Below are positions 55,481 to 64,000 of a stretch of 64,000 bases of DNA, piece by piece. The stretch is from Pseudobacteriovorax antillogorgiicola. GTDB taxonomy: Bacteria > Bdellovibrionota_B > Oligoflexia > Oligoflexales > Oligoflexaceae. The notes under the pieces were generated by a model that worked only from the letters and a program-made list of their open reading frames with translations, was not told the origin of the DNA and searched no databases. The DNA lies in contig NZ_FWZT01000031.1 of assembly GCF_900177345.1 (NCBI RefSeq), positions 19,200 through 83,199 on the forward strand, in the 5' to 3' direction. The position numbers were made by a program, and so were the translations under genes. Every line of letters begins with the position of its first letter. The first letter of the stretch is position 1.

Positions 55481-55640
55481 GCCCTGGCTTTGCACCGGGG
55501 CAACTATGAAGCCTAATTGGGTTCTAGCTAGAGCCTTAGTGTGTTTACCGGACGGCAATAGCAACTACCGTGTCGCGGGAAACTAGATAACCATCTCAAG
55601 AGAGATCCGGCTAAGCGATGGTGTTAGTCGGTCGGCAGGT
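55481..55640 (+). ncRNA. Predicted structured RNA, possibly ribozyme-like
   Basis: Several stems nest: GCCCTGG/CCGGGGC (55481-55501, loop CTTTGCA); CCGG/CCGG enclosing ACGG/CCGT (55552-55571) and ATCTC-AAGA-GAGAT (55593-55606); then GGCTAA/TTAGTC (55609-55629). A CGCGGGAAACTAGATAACC segment sits in the multi-loop. This looks like part of a large catalytic or structural RNA, perhaps group II intron domain I. The family is not confirmed, and no maturase is near. Confidence 0.35.
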
Positions 55641-55813
55641 GAAGTATTCACTATTGGAACTAATAGCCAAATTTGAGCAGACCCTCATCGACAAAAAATT
55701 TGGCAACCATCTTGTCTTCCTTAAAGAAGGATCGCAAGACCTCAGCAGGAAAGTCTATGAGGCATGAAATCTTTTAGGCAGCGTGGCAAAGCTCAGTTCA
55801 ATCATACTATCGT

Positions 55814-55833
55814 GGAAGGGGCCTTAAGAGCCC
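55814..55833 (-). terminator. Hairpin after giant lipoprotein gene
   Basis: GGGGC-cttaaga-GCCCC lies 10-30 bases after the stop of the minus-strand gene. The T-run is short (TT), so this is a moderate terminator call. Confidence 0.55.
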
Positions 55834-55842
55834 CTCGATCTC

Positions 55843-58800
55843 TTACGGCTTGAGTCTAAGGGTATAAACGGCCCCTGTTCTATAAGAGCCGAAATCACCA
55901 TTAAGAAGAGAGTGCTGCCAAGGCGCTCCAATAATCAGAGTGTCTTTAGCGGCGTCCAAACTAAATCCAAAGCTATCACTCTTACCATTGGTATAGCCGG
56001 CTGGAAGGGTGATTTTTTGGAAGTAATTTAGTTGATCTCCTTCCATCCTATAACTGTAGACTGCCCCGTTCCGAGGGACCTCTCGCCCTTCTTTCACAGA
56101 GTAACCGTCTCTTATTGCACCTACGAACATAAACTCATCCAAAATAGCCAGAGAAGACCCGTATGAAGCGCCAATATTTTGATCCTTCGCGTTGAAATCT
56201 GGTCTATAGATATTTTTCAGTTCCAGCGTCGTGTCTTGAATCTCGTAGACAAGAACCCCGCCCTTCCTTTTGTTTTCCCATCGAGAACTGGGAGCTCCGA
56301 CGTAAAGGAGATTATTTTTAAGTGCTAGGGCAGTTCCTAATTCAGTCACAATATCAGGATCTCTCCCTGAAAGATCCTGATTCTGGACAAAACCCTTAAC
56401 ACTATCAACGAAAACCCAGCCGTTCTCTGTTTTAGTAAACCGACTCACCATGCCGATGTCTTGCTCAAACAAGAATTCGGGGACTTTCTCTTCATAACGA
56501 GGACTTCCAACAAAAAGGGACTCGCTATTTGCAACGATGGCAGCACCAAAATTCATCGCTTCCTTCCGCAAGGACTCTGGTGCTGTTATCTTTTGCTTAT
56601 AGATAAATTCTCCAAACAGGTTGGTTTCAAACACAAAAACGGCCCCGGAACCACTCAGTTCGGCAAACTCGTCGACATCGTATGGGTCAGATTTTGCACC
56701 AACAAAGAGATATCGATGATCAGGACTCAACTGAATAGCACTACCAAAGTTGCGTCCTTTTGCAGACTCTTCCGTCGCCTCTGGTAAGAACTCTGAGACT
56801 TTAAGTGTTTGGTGATGGACCCACTCTCCCATGGACTTTCGATACAGACGCACAGAACCTATATCACAACGGGAGGGGGTTCCAATGATTAGAAAAGTAG
56901 ATTCAAAGTTGAGCGTAAACTCTCGACACAGGCTATTAGACTCAAACCCATCTATCACCTGCTGTTGCTGCCAACTGCTAGTCAGACTTCCCCTCGTATA
57001 AATCACCGGTCGATTCTTAGAGAGAGCTACCATTGTAAGCCCGTCAGGAGAGATCTTTAGCCGTTTACCCATTTCGGCTAACGCTGGTGGTGTCAGATTT
57101 GAAAATCCTGGCAGCCTTTGGACTGCTTCGTCTGGATTATTGGTCGAGAAGGCAAAGGCCTCTCCCGCGACATATTCTTCAATACTAGATAACTGCAAGC
57201 CACCGGCGATCATCGACTCTTCACCTACGGCAACTGATACAAGCGTGCTTCGGGTATCTGAAACAGTCTCAACCCGCTTAAGAGTTAAGCCTTGGTCCGT
57301 TTCCTCAAATAGGCTTATCTTCTTCCTTGAGGTACAAAAGGCTAGACGGTTATCCCGCCAGTCAAGGCATGAACCCAAGCGATCGTAGATGGTGGAACCG
57401 ACGGCTTGGTAGATAATCTTGGGGCCTTCACTTGCTAGGCCTAACTTGAGCGCTAAACCTCTTTCCTGATCGAAGCGAGGATAAGCCACTACCAGTTCAT
57501 CGTGACGCAATCCTATATCTCTTGCCACATAGGAGTCGATTGATTCAGAATCTTGCCTTATGACTCCATAAGGGCGCCAGCTATTATTTGACGACGAATA
57601 CTCTAGAACTGTCATGCCAAATGAACCTGTAAAGGCCATAAAGCCGTCACCGATCTTGATTTCTCCGGAAACAAAGCTTGAAATATCGGCAAACTCAGAC
57701 TCATCCAAAGGCCCCCCATAAGTTACAGAAATACTACGGTCTTCTGCGGCTCTAAGCACATATGAGGGGCTGGGATGTCGCAAGAACTCTAACGGGCTTA
57801 TAACTTGGCTTAAAGTGAATGGCCCACCATCTCTTTGGTAGACGTAAAGCTGACCTTCACCGCTCGCATTATCCCCTGTAAAGCCTCTATCGCTTGCAAC
57901 GACCAGCGTATCACCTCGAATCGCTAGTTTCTTACCGAAACGATTAAAAAGCGAACCTTCTTCTTGAGGTGGCTCGAATAGACTCTGTTCAAGCCGCCAG
58001 CTTCCTTGGGTCAACCTATAGATGTAGACGGAACCAGCGCTGAGCATCTCTTTACCTGAGGCATCGACTCGGTCTTCATTGCTTGCAGATACCGCAAGGA
58101 TATCGCCATCAGTCGCCAGACTGGCTCCAAAACCTGCATTCTCCGTTGGCTTGGGTGCCTTAAGCAGCTGATCAAAACTCCAAGAGCCATCAAATGACTT
58201 TCGGTAGATAAAAATCGAACCCGAACCACCCAGATAAGTGTCTTTTCGATCGATAGGGTTGCCGTGGCCGCTAGCGCTTATGAATAGTGTTTTTTCATCT
58301 TGGCTCAATACCATCGAATCGCCAAAGTTATCATACTTAAGCAAGGTCTCAACTTCGAACTCTCCAAGGCTCTTTCTCACAAATCTAAACTGATTTGACC
58401 TTACAAAGGTGCGTTTGTACTCGATTCCTTGATGTGTGATTTTAACCTCGATTTCTCGCCCTGCAGCCGAAGGTATCTCCAGTAGCTTACTCCAATTGTA
58501 CTCGTCACAGCTCGTGCTATCCTGCAGCTCTCCTCCAATAAAGATACTTACCCTTTCTTCAGGTTGGAAGCAGCGTCCGGCGAGTTCGATTTGCGCTCTT
58601 TCCGTGTACGACCCGACGGGATAGTTGATATTTAAGAAGGTCGACTGAACTGGTTGATAGACTCCCCTGTTACCTGCCTTATCGGTCACCACAACATTGT
58701 AGGTTCGTGGTTGATAGGGATCTGAAACTTGGTGACTTAGATTGAAATCCCGCCAGCTCCCACCTACTCCAGCCACCTGTCTGCCGTTTTCTAGAATCTG

Positions 58801-61800
58801 ATCGAGACTGGTCATGGAAGAGGGTGGCTTGTCAGAGACATAAAGCGTGTACCTAACATTACTCTCCTCGACTCTTTTGCCTGATACCTGAAACTCAAAC
58901 AAATCACCCTTTTCCACCAGCTTAAGAGATAGCGTGCCCGGACTTGGGACAATGGGTTTTTCTCCATCAAAATGGATCAGAATCCTACGGGTTAACCTGT
59001 TACCATACCGATCTTGAGCGATTAAAACTAAGGAGTTGTTGGCAGAGCTACCATTCATTGGAACAAGAACTACAGGATGAGGAGAACTCGGATCTGTGAT
59101 AAGGGACGCGACGCCTACGCCGTTGTATATGAATTTAACATCAATATCACTTAAGTCGTCTTCAAAGGCCAAAATTCGAAATCTGGCATCTTCGTTAATG
59201 TGAACATTGCTAGTCTGTGTCGAACTTATAGCCGTACGCCATTTATCTCCACTCTTATACTCCCAGGTCAAAAGTCTGTGTAACCAGACCGACTTTCGCC
59301 TCACTGTCATCGTCTTTTGAGACACATTACCGGCTTTATCAGATACCTTTAAATAGACTTCAGTAACCCCGTTTTGAAGCGCCCAACTAGATTCTTCGCC
59401 AGATATTGGAGATCCGCGCTCAGTTCCGTTGAATTCCGCGCTCCACTCATAGCTGAGATCTTCATCATTGGAGACCATAAAGGTGATATTGCTTGCGTTT
59501 GTGTAAATGTCTTGATCCATATAATCCAAAATTTCGCTGCTAAATTTATAGCTGATGGCTGGTATCTCAGGAGCCTTGGTATCACTAACGTAGAAGAATA
59601 ATAGTTCGTTTGTGTTATCTCTTTCATTTGTTATTGTGAGTTTAATGGGGAATTCACCATCCTCATCGGCAGAGACCGTTAAGATACTGCTGGCTTCATC
59701 AAATTCTAAATTCAAGCCGGGCTGATCAGCGGGAATTGATTCGAATTCTAATGAGCTGTAGTTTTTTTGGATATTTAAACTAATTTCCTTCTTAGAAGAA
59801 AGCCGATCCCCCGGAGATACCTTGAGACCAGTATTCCCATCGACAACGTTGAGGGTCGGGGGCTTCGTATCCCACGTCAAGGTGAAGAATTTGGTCGTCT
59901 TGTTGCTAGCCCTATCAGTGACGGTCAAGGCCACAATATAATCCTGGTCACTGGGCGCGGAAATCATAGTCTGCCGGGATTGGGGCGCGGAAAACTTCAA
60001 TGTTGGAACTGAAACCCAGTTGTAGCTATAATCCTCATTGTCTTCCCCAAGCTCGCCTTCGACTAGGACTGGCTTGTTGGTGATAAGATCCTTGAAGTCC
60101 GCTAGACCAGGGGCAACGGTATCCCAGACAAACTCAAGAGTCTGCTCGCCAAGGTTTCCGGCTCTATCAGTGAGCTGAATCTCTACCCTATAAGAGCCAT
60201 CTGTCGTGGCACTTAGCATAGGCTGGAGCCTATTCTTGGTATTCGGGTATGATATCTTAAGATTTTCGTTATCGTCTATCGATTTCCAGTTAACAAGGGA
60301 CAGTGGCTCATTCACCGTAATCTCTGGTAGCAGAAGCTCAGCATTTGTATCGATACGATCCGCAAGATTCTCAACGCGTGGTTTGGTTTGATCCCATACA
60401 AAACGAATGATTTCCTGGCTAGAATTTAAACCATCGGTGGATGAAACAACAACCTCATAATCCCCTTCCGCACTTGCTTCGATCATCGCCTGAGAGCTGC
60501 TCTGCATCTTTAAAGTGACGTTATCAGGACTCTTCCAAACCAGTGGACTACTAGGATCATCTGCCGCAAAGCTGACCTGAAATGGCTTGCGAGTGTATAT
60601 TTTACCATCTTCATAACGAATCTCGGGGCTAGTCACTGAAATCTTCGGTGCGATAGTATCGTATACAAGCTGAAACGTTTCTGTGGCAGAGTTTCCTGCT
60701 AGATCGGTAGCCGTGATGCTTAGCTCGTAGGTTCCATCTCGCTGAACCGTAGCTCGCGTCTCTCTTTGGTCCTGAGAATCAAAGGTCACGTGGGAGCTGG
60801 AAGCTTGCCACTGGTATCTGACCGCTCCGGATATAACTGGTTTTATGGTAAAAGGTTTATTAGTTCTCTGGTCCGCAAGGTCATCGATCGTGGGCGCCAC
60901 AGTATCCCAGGTGAACTCTAGAGTTTTCTTTGCAAGGTTACCAAACTCGTCACGAACCAAAAGATCCACGGTGTAAGTGTCATCTTTATCGGTGCTAACT
61001 ATCAAGTCAGATTCTTGTCGTTGTAACGTGATCTGGCCTTCGCCAGTCAACTTTTTCCAGTCGAGCTGCCAGGAATCCTGAAGAGACGTCTCAAGCCTCA
61101 TAGATTTATTAGTGATGATATTGTTCGCTGATATCGTGAACAATAGATCCGTCTTCGAATATTCGTAGACAAATGTCTTAGAACTCAGGTTACCAGCATC
61201 GTCGCTAATGGTGACTTCAATGTCAAACTTACCATTCTCACTGGCACTAATTTGCGCCAAAAAAGGATTGCCCTCGTCTTTTTCGATGGTCACGAATGGC
61301 GAAGCACTGGTCCAGTCAATCTTGGCTCCATCGCAGTCCGAGATGCAAGTAGCCTCGACCATAGAAGGTTGATTTACCTTCAAGTCGGGTAAGGAATTTA
61401 AGTTTGGGATGATGGTATCTCTGACAAATTCAAGAGTCCGCTTGGTTTCGTTACCTAACTCATCTGTGAAAGTGAGGGCTACAGCATACTCTCCATCGAC
61501 GGGCCCACTGATGATAATCGTTTGGTCCTGTTGATTAAGCTCAACAGTTTCGTCACCTCGCTCTTGACTCCAGGTGAAAGCGACTTCCTCTTGTGTCGTA
61601 TACTCTAGTGTGATTGCACTGTTAGTGGCTCGGTTATTCCAAAAACCTTGATCGAGATTTTCCCCCAGAAATTCGAGCGCGACCTGGGTATCCCACTGGA
61701 AGCTTATGGTTTGCGTTTTAGACTGTCCCGCCTTATTCCATGCTGTAATTGCCACATCATAGTTACCGTCAGCGCTTGCACTTATGGAAGGTGATACAAT

Positions 61801-62106
61801 AGAGCTGTTACTAAAAGAGACGTCCCCTGGACCTGAAAGTTTCTCCCATAAGACTGTTTCGAAGCCACTAACTTCAATTGAGGGAGTGAAGGCAGAATTA
61901 ACCCGATCGGAGTCGCTAGCTTGATAGTTGATGACTGGTTGGCCGTCGCCACTAGAGTCACTTGGGTCTGCCGGATTAGGAGCGCCGATACCGGTAGTCC
62001 CGTCTGATTGATCGGTGGGGGGAGCGCTCTTGTTACCACCGCCACCTCCGCATCCTGTCATCGTCACAATGAAGGAAATCAAACAGATCCTGATCGCTGA
62101 AGGCAT
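55843..62106 (-). CDS. Giant Ig-like/FG-GAP lipoprotein
   Basis: ATG 62106 (GGGAG at 8 nt) gives 2087 residues. The signal ends in lipobox MTGC (about Cys19), followed by a Gly-rich mature start. Residues 60 to about 1150 hold some 11 Ig-like modules of 75-100 residues with the repeated D-G-x-Y-x-V/I...D-x-A-G-N...TLEF-x-WDT-x-x-P pattern. Residues about 1250-2085 hold FG-GAP repeats (FGxSLA...GSVYIY, FGKKLAI), a beta-propeller as in integrin alpha chains. It should be a long fibre ending in a propeller, anchored in the outer membrane, for adhesion or contact. Confidence 0.92.
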   Translation of the reverse strand: MPSAIRICLISFIVTMTGCGGGGGNKSAPPTDQSDGTTGIGAPNPADPSDSSGDGQPVINYQASDSDRVNSAFTPSIEVSGFETVLWEKLSGPGDVSFSNSSIVSPSISASADGNYDVAITAWNKAGQSKTQTISFQWDTQVALEFLGENLDQGFWNNRATNSAITLEYTTQEEVAFTWSQERGDETVELNQQDQTIIISGPVDGEYAVALTFTDELGNETKRTLEFVRDTIIPNLNSLPDLKVNQPSMVEATCISDCDGAKIDWTSASPFVTIEKDEGNPFLAQISASENGKFDIEVTISDDAGNLSSKTFVYEYSKTDLLFTISANNIITNKSMRLETSLQDSWQLDWKKLTGEGQITLQRQESDLIVSTDKDDTYTVDLLVRDEFGNLAKKTLEFTWDTVAPTIDDLADQRTNKPFTIKPVISGAVRYQWQASSSHVTFDSQDQRETRATVQRDGTYELSITATDLAGNSATETFQLVYDTIAPKISVTSPEIRYEDGKIYTRKPFQVSFAADDPSSPLVWKSPDNVTLKMQSSSQAMIEASAEGDYEVVVSSTDGLNSSQEIIRFVWDQTKPRVENLADRIDTNAELLLPEITVNEPLSLVNWKSIDDNENLKISYPNTKNRLQPMLSATTDGSYRVEIQLTDRAGNLGEQTLEFVWDTVAPGLADFKDLITNKPVLVEGELGEDNEDYSYNWVSVPTLKFSAPQSRQTMISAPSDQDYIVALTVTDRASNKTTKFFTLTWDTKPPTLNVVDGNTGLKVSPGDRLSSKKEISLNIQKNYSSLEFESIPADQPGLNLEFDEASSILTVSADEDGEFPIKLTITNERDNTNELLFFYVSDTKAPEIPAISYKFSSEILDYMDQDIYTNASNITFMVSNDEDLSYEWSAEFNGTERGSPISGEESSWALQNGVTEVYLKVSDKAGNVSQKTMTVRRKSVWLHRLLTWEYKSGDKWRTAISSTQTSNVHINEDARFRILAFEDDLSDIDVKFIYNGVGVASLITDPSSPHPVVLVPMNGSSANNSLVLIAQDRYGNRLTRRILIHFDGEKPIVPSPGTLSLKLVEKGDLFEFQVSGKRVEESNVRYTLYVSDKPPSSMTSLDQILENGRQVAGVGGSWRDFNLSHQVSDPYQPRTYNVVVTDKAGNRGVYQPVQSTFLNINYPVGSYTERAQIELAGRCFQPEERVSIFIGGELQDSTSCDEYNWSKLLEIPSAAGREIEVKITHQGIEYKRTFVRSNQFRFVRKSLGEFEVETLLKYDNFGDSMVLSQDEKTLFISASGHGNPIDRKDTYLGGSGSIFIYRKSFDGSWSFDQLLKAPKPTENAGFGASLATDGDILAVSASNEDRVDASGKEMLSAGSVYIYRLTQGSWRLEQSLFEPPQEEGSLFNRFGKKLAIRGDTLVVASDRGFTGDNASGEGQLYVYQRDGGPFTLSQVISPLEFLRHPSPSYVLRAAEDRSISVTYGGPLDESEFADISSFVSGEIKIGDGFMAFTGSFGMTVLEYSSSNNSWRPYGVIRQDSESIDSYVARDIGLRHDELVVAYPRFDQERGLALKLGLASEGPKIIYQAVGSTIYDRLGSCLDWRDNRLAFCTSRKKISLFEETDQGLTLKRVETVSDTRSTLVSVAVGEESMIAGGLQLSSIEEYVAGEAFAFSTNNPDEAVQRLPGFSNLTPPALAEMGKRLKISPDGLTMVALSKNRPVIYTRGSLTSSWQQQQVIDGFESNSLCREFTLNFESTFLIIGTPSRCDIGSVRLYRKSMGEWVHHQTLKVSEFLPEATEESAKGRNFGSAIQLSPDHRYLFVGAKSDPYDVDEFAELSGSGAVFVFETNLFGEFIYKQKITAPESLRKEAMNFGAAIVANSESLFVGSPRYEEKVPEFLFEQDIGMVSRFTKTENGWVFVDSVKGFVQNQDLSGRDPDIVTELGTALALKNNLLYVGAPSSRWENKRKGGVLVYEIQDTTLELKNIYRPDFNAKDQNIGASYGSSLAILDEFMFVGAIRDGYSVKEGREVPRNGAVYSYRMEGDQLNYFQKITLPAGYTNGKSDSFGFSLDAAKDTLIIGAPWQHSLLNGDFGSYRTGAVYTLRLKP

Positions 62107-62308
62107 TTCTGGCACTCCCTATTTGGCTTATTGTGTGGATAGACCTAGTCCAAGCTAGAACAAATAAGAGACTAGTTTTGTGGGCGGAGATTGCAAGAAA
62201 TTCGTAGAAATTCTAGAGTTTTTCTGGTTTTCGGGGCCTGATGCCTGACCCAATAGCTAAACAGGTCTACAGAGGGTGATTATAAATAGTTATAATTTAT
62301 GTCAATAT

Positions 62309-62412
62309 GGCCGTAAGGGCTCTGGGGCTGAGACGTTCGCGAGACCTAGCGGTGACAATGGTGGAGAAGAGCCTCATGCGAGGCGATCTAGTAGGGGCTT
62401 ACCCTCTTGTGA
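62309..62412 (+). ncRNA. Predicted structured noncoding element
   Basis: GGGCTCT (62317-62323) can pair with AGAGCCT (62368-62374), while GCCTC-ATGC-GAGGC (62371-62384) forms an alternative stem, so two folds compete. The segment between has a GACGTTCGCGAGACCTAGCGGTGAC motif. It lies between the giant gene's promoter and the acyl-CoA ligase remnant. It may be part of a mobile intron or a repeat; not confirmed. Confidence 0.3.
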
Positions 62413-62413
62413 G

Positions 62414-62983
62414 CTAACCCACCTTCAGCATCCTCCTGAGGATCTTGCCAACTGGGGTTTTCGGTAGCTCATCCGCAAACTCTATGACCTTGGGCCTCTT
62501 GTAATTAACCAGGTTTTCTTGACAGTAGTCCATGATCATCTCTTCCGAGACCGAATCATCCTTTTTAACTACAAATAATTTCACAGCCTCACCAGATTTT
62601 TAATCAGGAATGCCTATGGCTGCGGCCTCCACCACACCGTCCAAACCAACGACAAGCTCCTCTATCTCGTTGGGATATACGTTGAAGCCAGAAACGATGA
62701 TCATATCTTTTTTTCGGTCTACGATCGTGACAAAGCCACTTTCGGCCATAGTCGCAATATCACCAGTATGGAACCAACCATCGCTGTCCATGACCTTAGC
62801 CGTTTCCTCGTCTCTTGGCCAATAACCTTCCATGACCTGAGGTCCCTTGACACAAAGCTCTCCCGGCTCCCCGAAAGCTAGCCGTTTATTGTCGGCATCT
62901 TTGATACACACATCAGTATTGGGAATAGGCAGACCGATGGTTCCATTGAAACTCTCTTGGCCTATAGGATTTATGGCGGGTAA
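62414..62983 (-). pseudogene. Long-chain acyl-CoA ligase (fadD-like) remnant
   Basis: The frame carries FNGTIGLPIPNTDV, KGPQVMEGYW, DGWFHTGDIA, DRKKDMIIVSGFNVYPNEIE and, after a TAA at 62600-62602, [15 protein letters not shown]...[10 protein letters not shown]...[13 protein letters not shown] to TAG at 62414. These are the C-terminal third of a FadD-type ligase. The TAA replaces the Glu codon usual at GIPDE. The N-terminal two thirds are missing: upstream of LPAINPIG there is TAG (62984) and then unrelated DNA. A truncated pseudogene. Confidence 0.87.
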
Positions 62984-63229
62984 CTACCTTTTTTATAGGC
63001 TCATGTGAATTTGTAGATCAGGCTGGGGGAGGGGGTGGTTTTTGAAATCCAATTGGTGAATCTGTGATTGAATTGCCAACTTCCTGAAATAGATACACAA
63101 GGCGACCCTTATTTTTTATGAGATTTTGAGTTTAACCTGCAATATTGCAATATTCTATAGGTCTACTTTAGGGCCTAAAATATTAGGTTACTGTAGAAAA
63201 CTAATTACAAGCTAGCTCTGGAGGCAAAG

Positions 63230-63676
63230 ATGAAAGTAAGATCTTTAATCACCGCGATTGCGGCATTTAGTCTAACATCGAGCCAATCTGCCTTTGCAGA
63301 AATAACTATTGATCAGTGGATAGAAGATGTTGAAGAACTTAAAGAAGATTATCTGAGCGTTAAAGAAGATGTTAGAAACGTAGCTCGCGAATATCATAAT
63401 TTAATGCTTGAGAAAAATTTATATACCTTAGATCTGTGTACAGAATCCGAAAGAAAAACCTACAAACGTCGATTGATTCAAGTAGCAGCAGATTATTGGC
63501 GAAATGACTACTACCCAGATGTCTTTAAGGATAATATTTCTGCTGGGGCAAGTACTACTATAGATTCTTATTATCATAGGTGCACAAGAGGCATTGGCCC
63601 TATAAAATTTCAGAAAAAATCCTGTGAAAAAAGCTTTGGTCGGAATATGTCAGGGTGTTTGAGACAATTAGGGTGA
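63230..63676 (+). CDS. Small secreted protein of unknown function
   Basis: ATG 63230 with GGAGG at 6 nt. 148 residues. Sec signal to about SAFAE (residue 24). The mature part is helical, charged, with four Cys near positions 70, 122, 136 and 144. AT-rich compared with its neighbours, and next to an IS element, which suggests recent arrival. No family recognised. Confidence 0.7.
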   Translation: MKVRSLITAIAAFSLTSSQSAFAEITIDQWIEDVEELKEDYLSVKEDVRNVAREYHNLMLEKNLYTLDLCTESERKTYKRRLIQVAADYWRNDYYPDVFKDNISAGASTTIDSYYHRCTRGIGPIKFQKKSCEKSFGRNMSGCLRQLG

Positions 63677-63692
63677 AAGTTTAGTATAACAA

Positions 63693-64000
63693 TCACCCCA
63701 AAACGGGTATAGACTTCCTTACCACCGGTACATTTATACCCACAGAATCAGCGGGTACTGGCAGTCTAGGTCCGGACTTTGGAAACCTTTCTGGATAGGC
63801 TTCAAAAGCTTGCTTGAGAACCGCAGCTCTCTTCTTAGCTACAGACTTATCTTTACCTTGATGAACAGTTTCAGGCGTCATCAAGCCAAGATTTATGTGT
63901 CGATGCTCAGTGTTGTACCAACCAAAAAACTTTTGCAAGCATTCACTAGCATCTTCTGGGCTCTCATACCAAGCTTTGAAGTAGCGATGGTATTTGAGTG
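63693..64000 (-). CDS. IS3-family transposase OrfB, C-terminal part (cut by window)
   Basis: The frame reads YHRYFKAWYESPEDASECLQ, then FFGWYNTEHRHINLGLMTPETVHQG and a tail to the stop at 63693. This is the end of the IS3 rve integrase domain, with the final Glu of the DDE triad just before or in this stretch. The upstream part lies outside the window. The IS end should be close to 63677-63692, at the end of the small secreted gene; I could not define the inverted repeat with certainty. Confidence 0.92.
   Translation of the reverse strand, partial: LKYHRYFKAWYESPEDASECLQKFFGWYNTEHRHINLGLMTPETVHQGKDKSVAKKRAAVLKQAFEAYPERFPKSGPRLPVPADSVGINVPVVRKSIPVLG

Larger units (their letters stand above)
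55247..55842. other. Intergenic region with structured noncoding sequence
   Basis: About 600 bases. Holds the structured stretch at 55481-55640 and a 42-codon GTG frame at 55639-55767 (VKYSLLELIAKFEQTL...) without a good Shine-Dalgarno. Confidence 0.5.

Noticed and set aside
55441..55530. tRNA-like fragment (GCTAATTGGTAAAG followed by a 7-base loop stem)
   Set aside because: The D-arm-like and anticodon-like parts look right at first, but position 37 would be C, the T-arm does not form and there is no matching acceptor stem.
1..64000. CRISPR array or long direct repeats
   Set aside because: No regularly spaced direct repeats were seen by eye; the Ig-like and pentapeptide repeats are protein-level only.

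Overview
The window reads as chromosomal DNA of a Gram-negative, envelope-rich bacterium. The best guess is the Oligoflexia/Bdellovibrionota side of the old deltaproteobacteria. This rests on a TIGR02147-type regulator next to a lipoprotein beginning Cys-Gly-Thr-Glu, on the very large share of lipoproteins and Sec-exported proteins, and on TolC/RND and MotA/MotB-type machinery. It is an inference: there is no rRNA, tRNA or other taxonomic marker in the window. GC is moderate, with ATG, GTG and TTG starts and all three stop codons in use.

Layout. 0-9.8 kb: single envelope or secreted genes (EEP-family lipoprotein, YceI-like protein, trypsin-like protease, OPT transporter, thiol-peroxidase-like lipoprotein). 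9.9-11.7 kb: a small operon with AlkB and a renalase-like flavoprotein. 11.8-13.9 kb: a tightly overlapping ion-transport operon (MscS-type TM-helix protein, a 50-residue ORF, MgtE) in which two genes are interrupted. 14.1-21.0 kb: an operon with a MotA/TolQ-type channel, a MotB/OmpA-type partner and two large unrecognised membrane proteins, followed by a terminator and one more unknown gene. 21.3-31.7 kb: pentapeptide-repeat lipoprotein, GH5 and GH16 glycosidases, a flavin amine-oxidase-like protein, the TIGR02147/lipoprotein pair, a beta-propeller lipoprotein and a catalase-fold protein. 31.8-36.4 kb: a TolC/RND pair with no adaptor. 36.4-37.7 kb: gene-poor. 37.7-53.7 kb: mixed metabolism, envelope and signalling (Bcr/CflA pump, patatin, solute-binding protein, lectin-like lipoprotein, PLP decarboxylase, di-haem-type lipoprotein, LysM/M23 peptidase, TPR/winged-helix regulator, an ammonium-transporter-histidine-kinase-receiver fusion, aldo/keto reductase, double GNAT). 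54.0-64.0 kb: a decayed photolyase-like gene, structured noncoding DNA, a 2087-residue Ig-like/FG-GAP lipoprotein, an acyl-CoA ligase remnant, a small secreted protein and an IS3-family transposase running off the end.

The strongest candidate for an undescribed system is the ion-driven motor operon at 15.2-21.0 kb. It has the two parts of a proton- or sodium-driven stator, with the conserved membrane aspartate. Flagellar, Tol-Pal, Exb and Zorya partners are absent, and two large membrane proteins with Cys-rich exported domains take their place.

Four genes are interrupted: mgtE, the MscS-like gene, the photolyase-like gene and the acyl-CoA ligase. The GH16 gene also lacks a normal start codon. 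Most of these are single-base events, so either this genome has several fresh pseudogenes or the assembly carries indel errors; read-level checking would decide.
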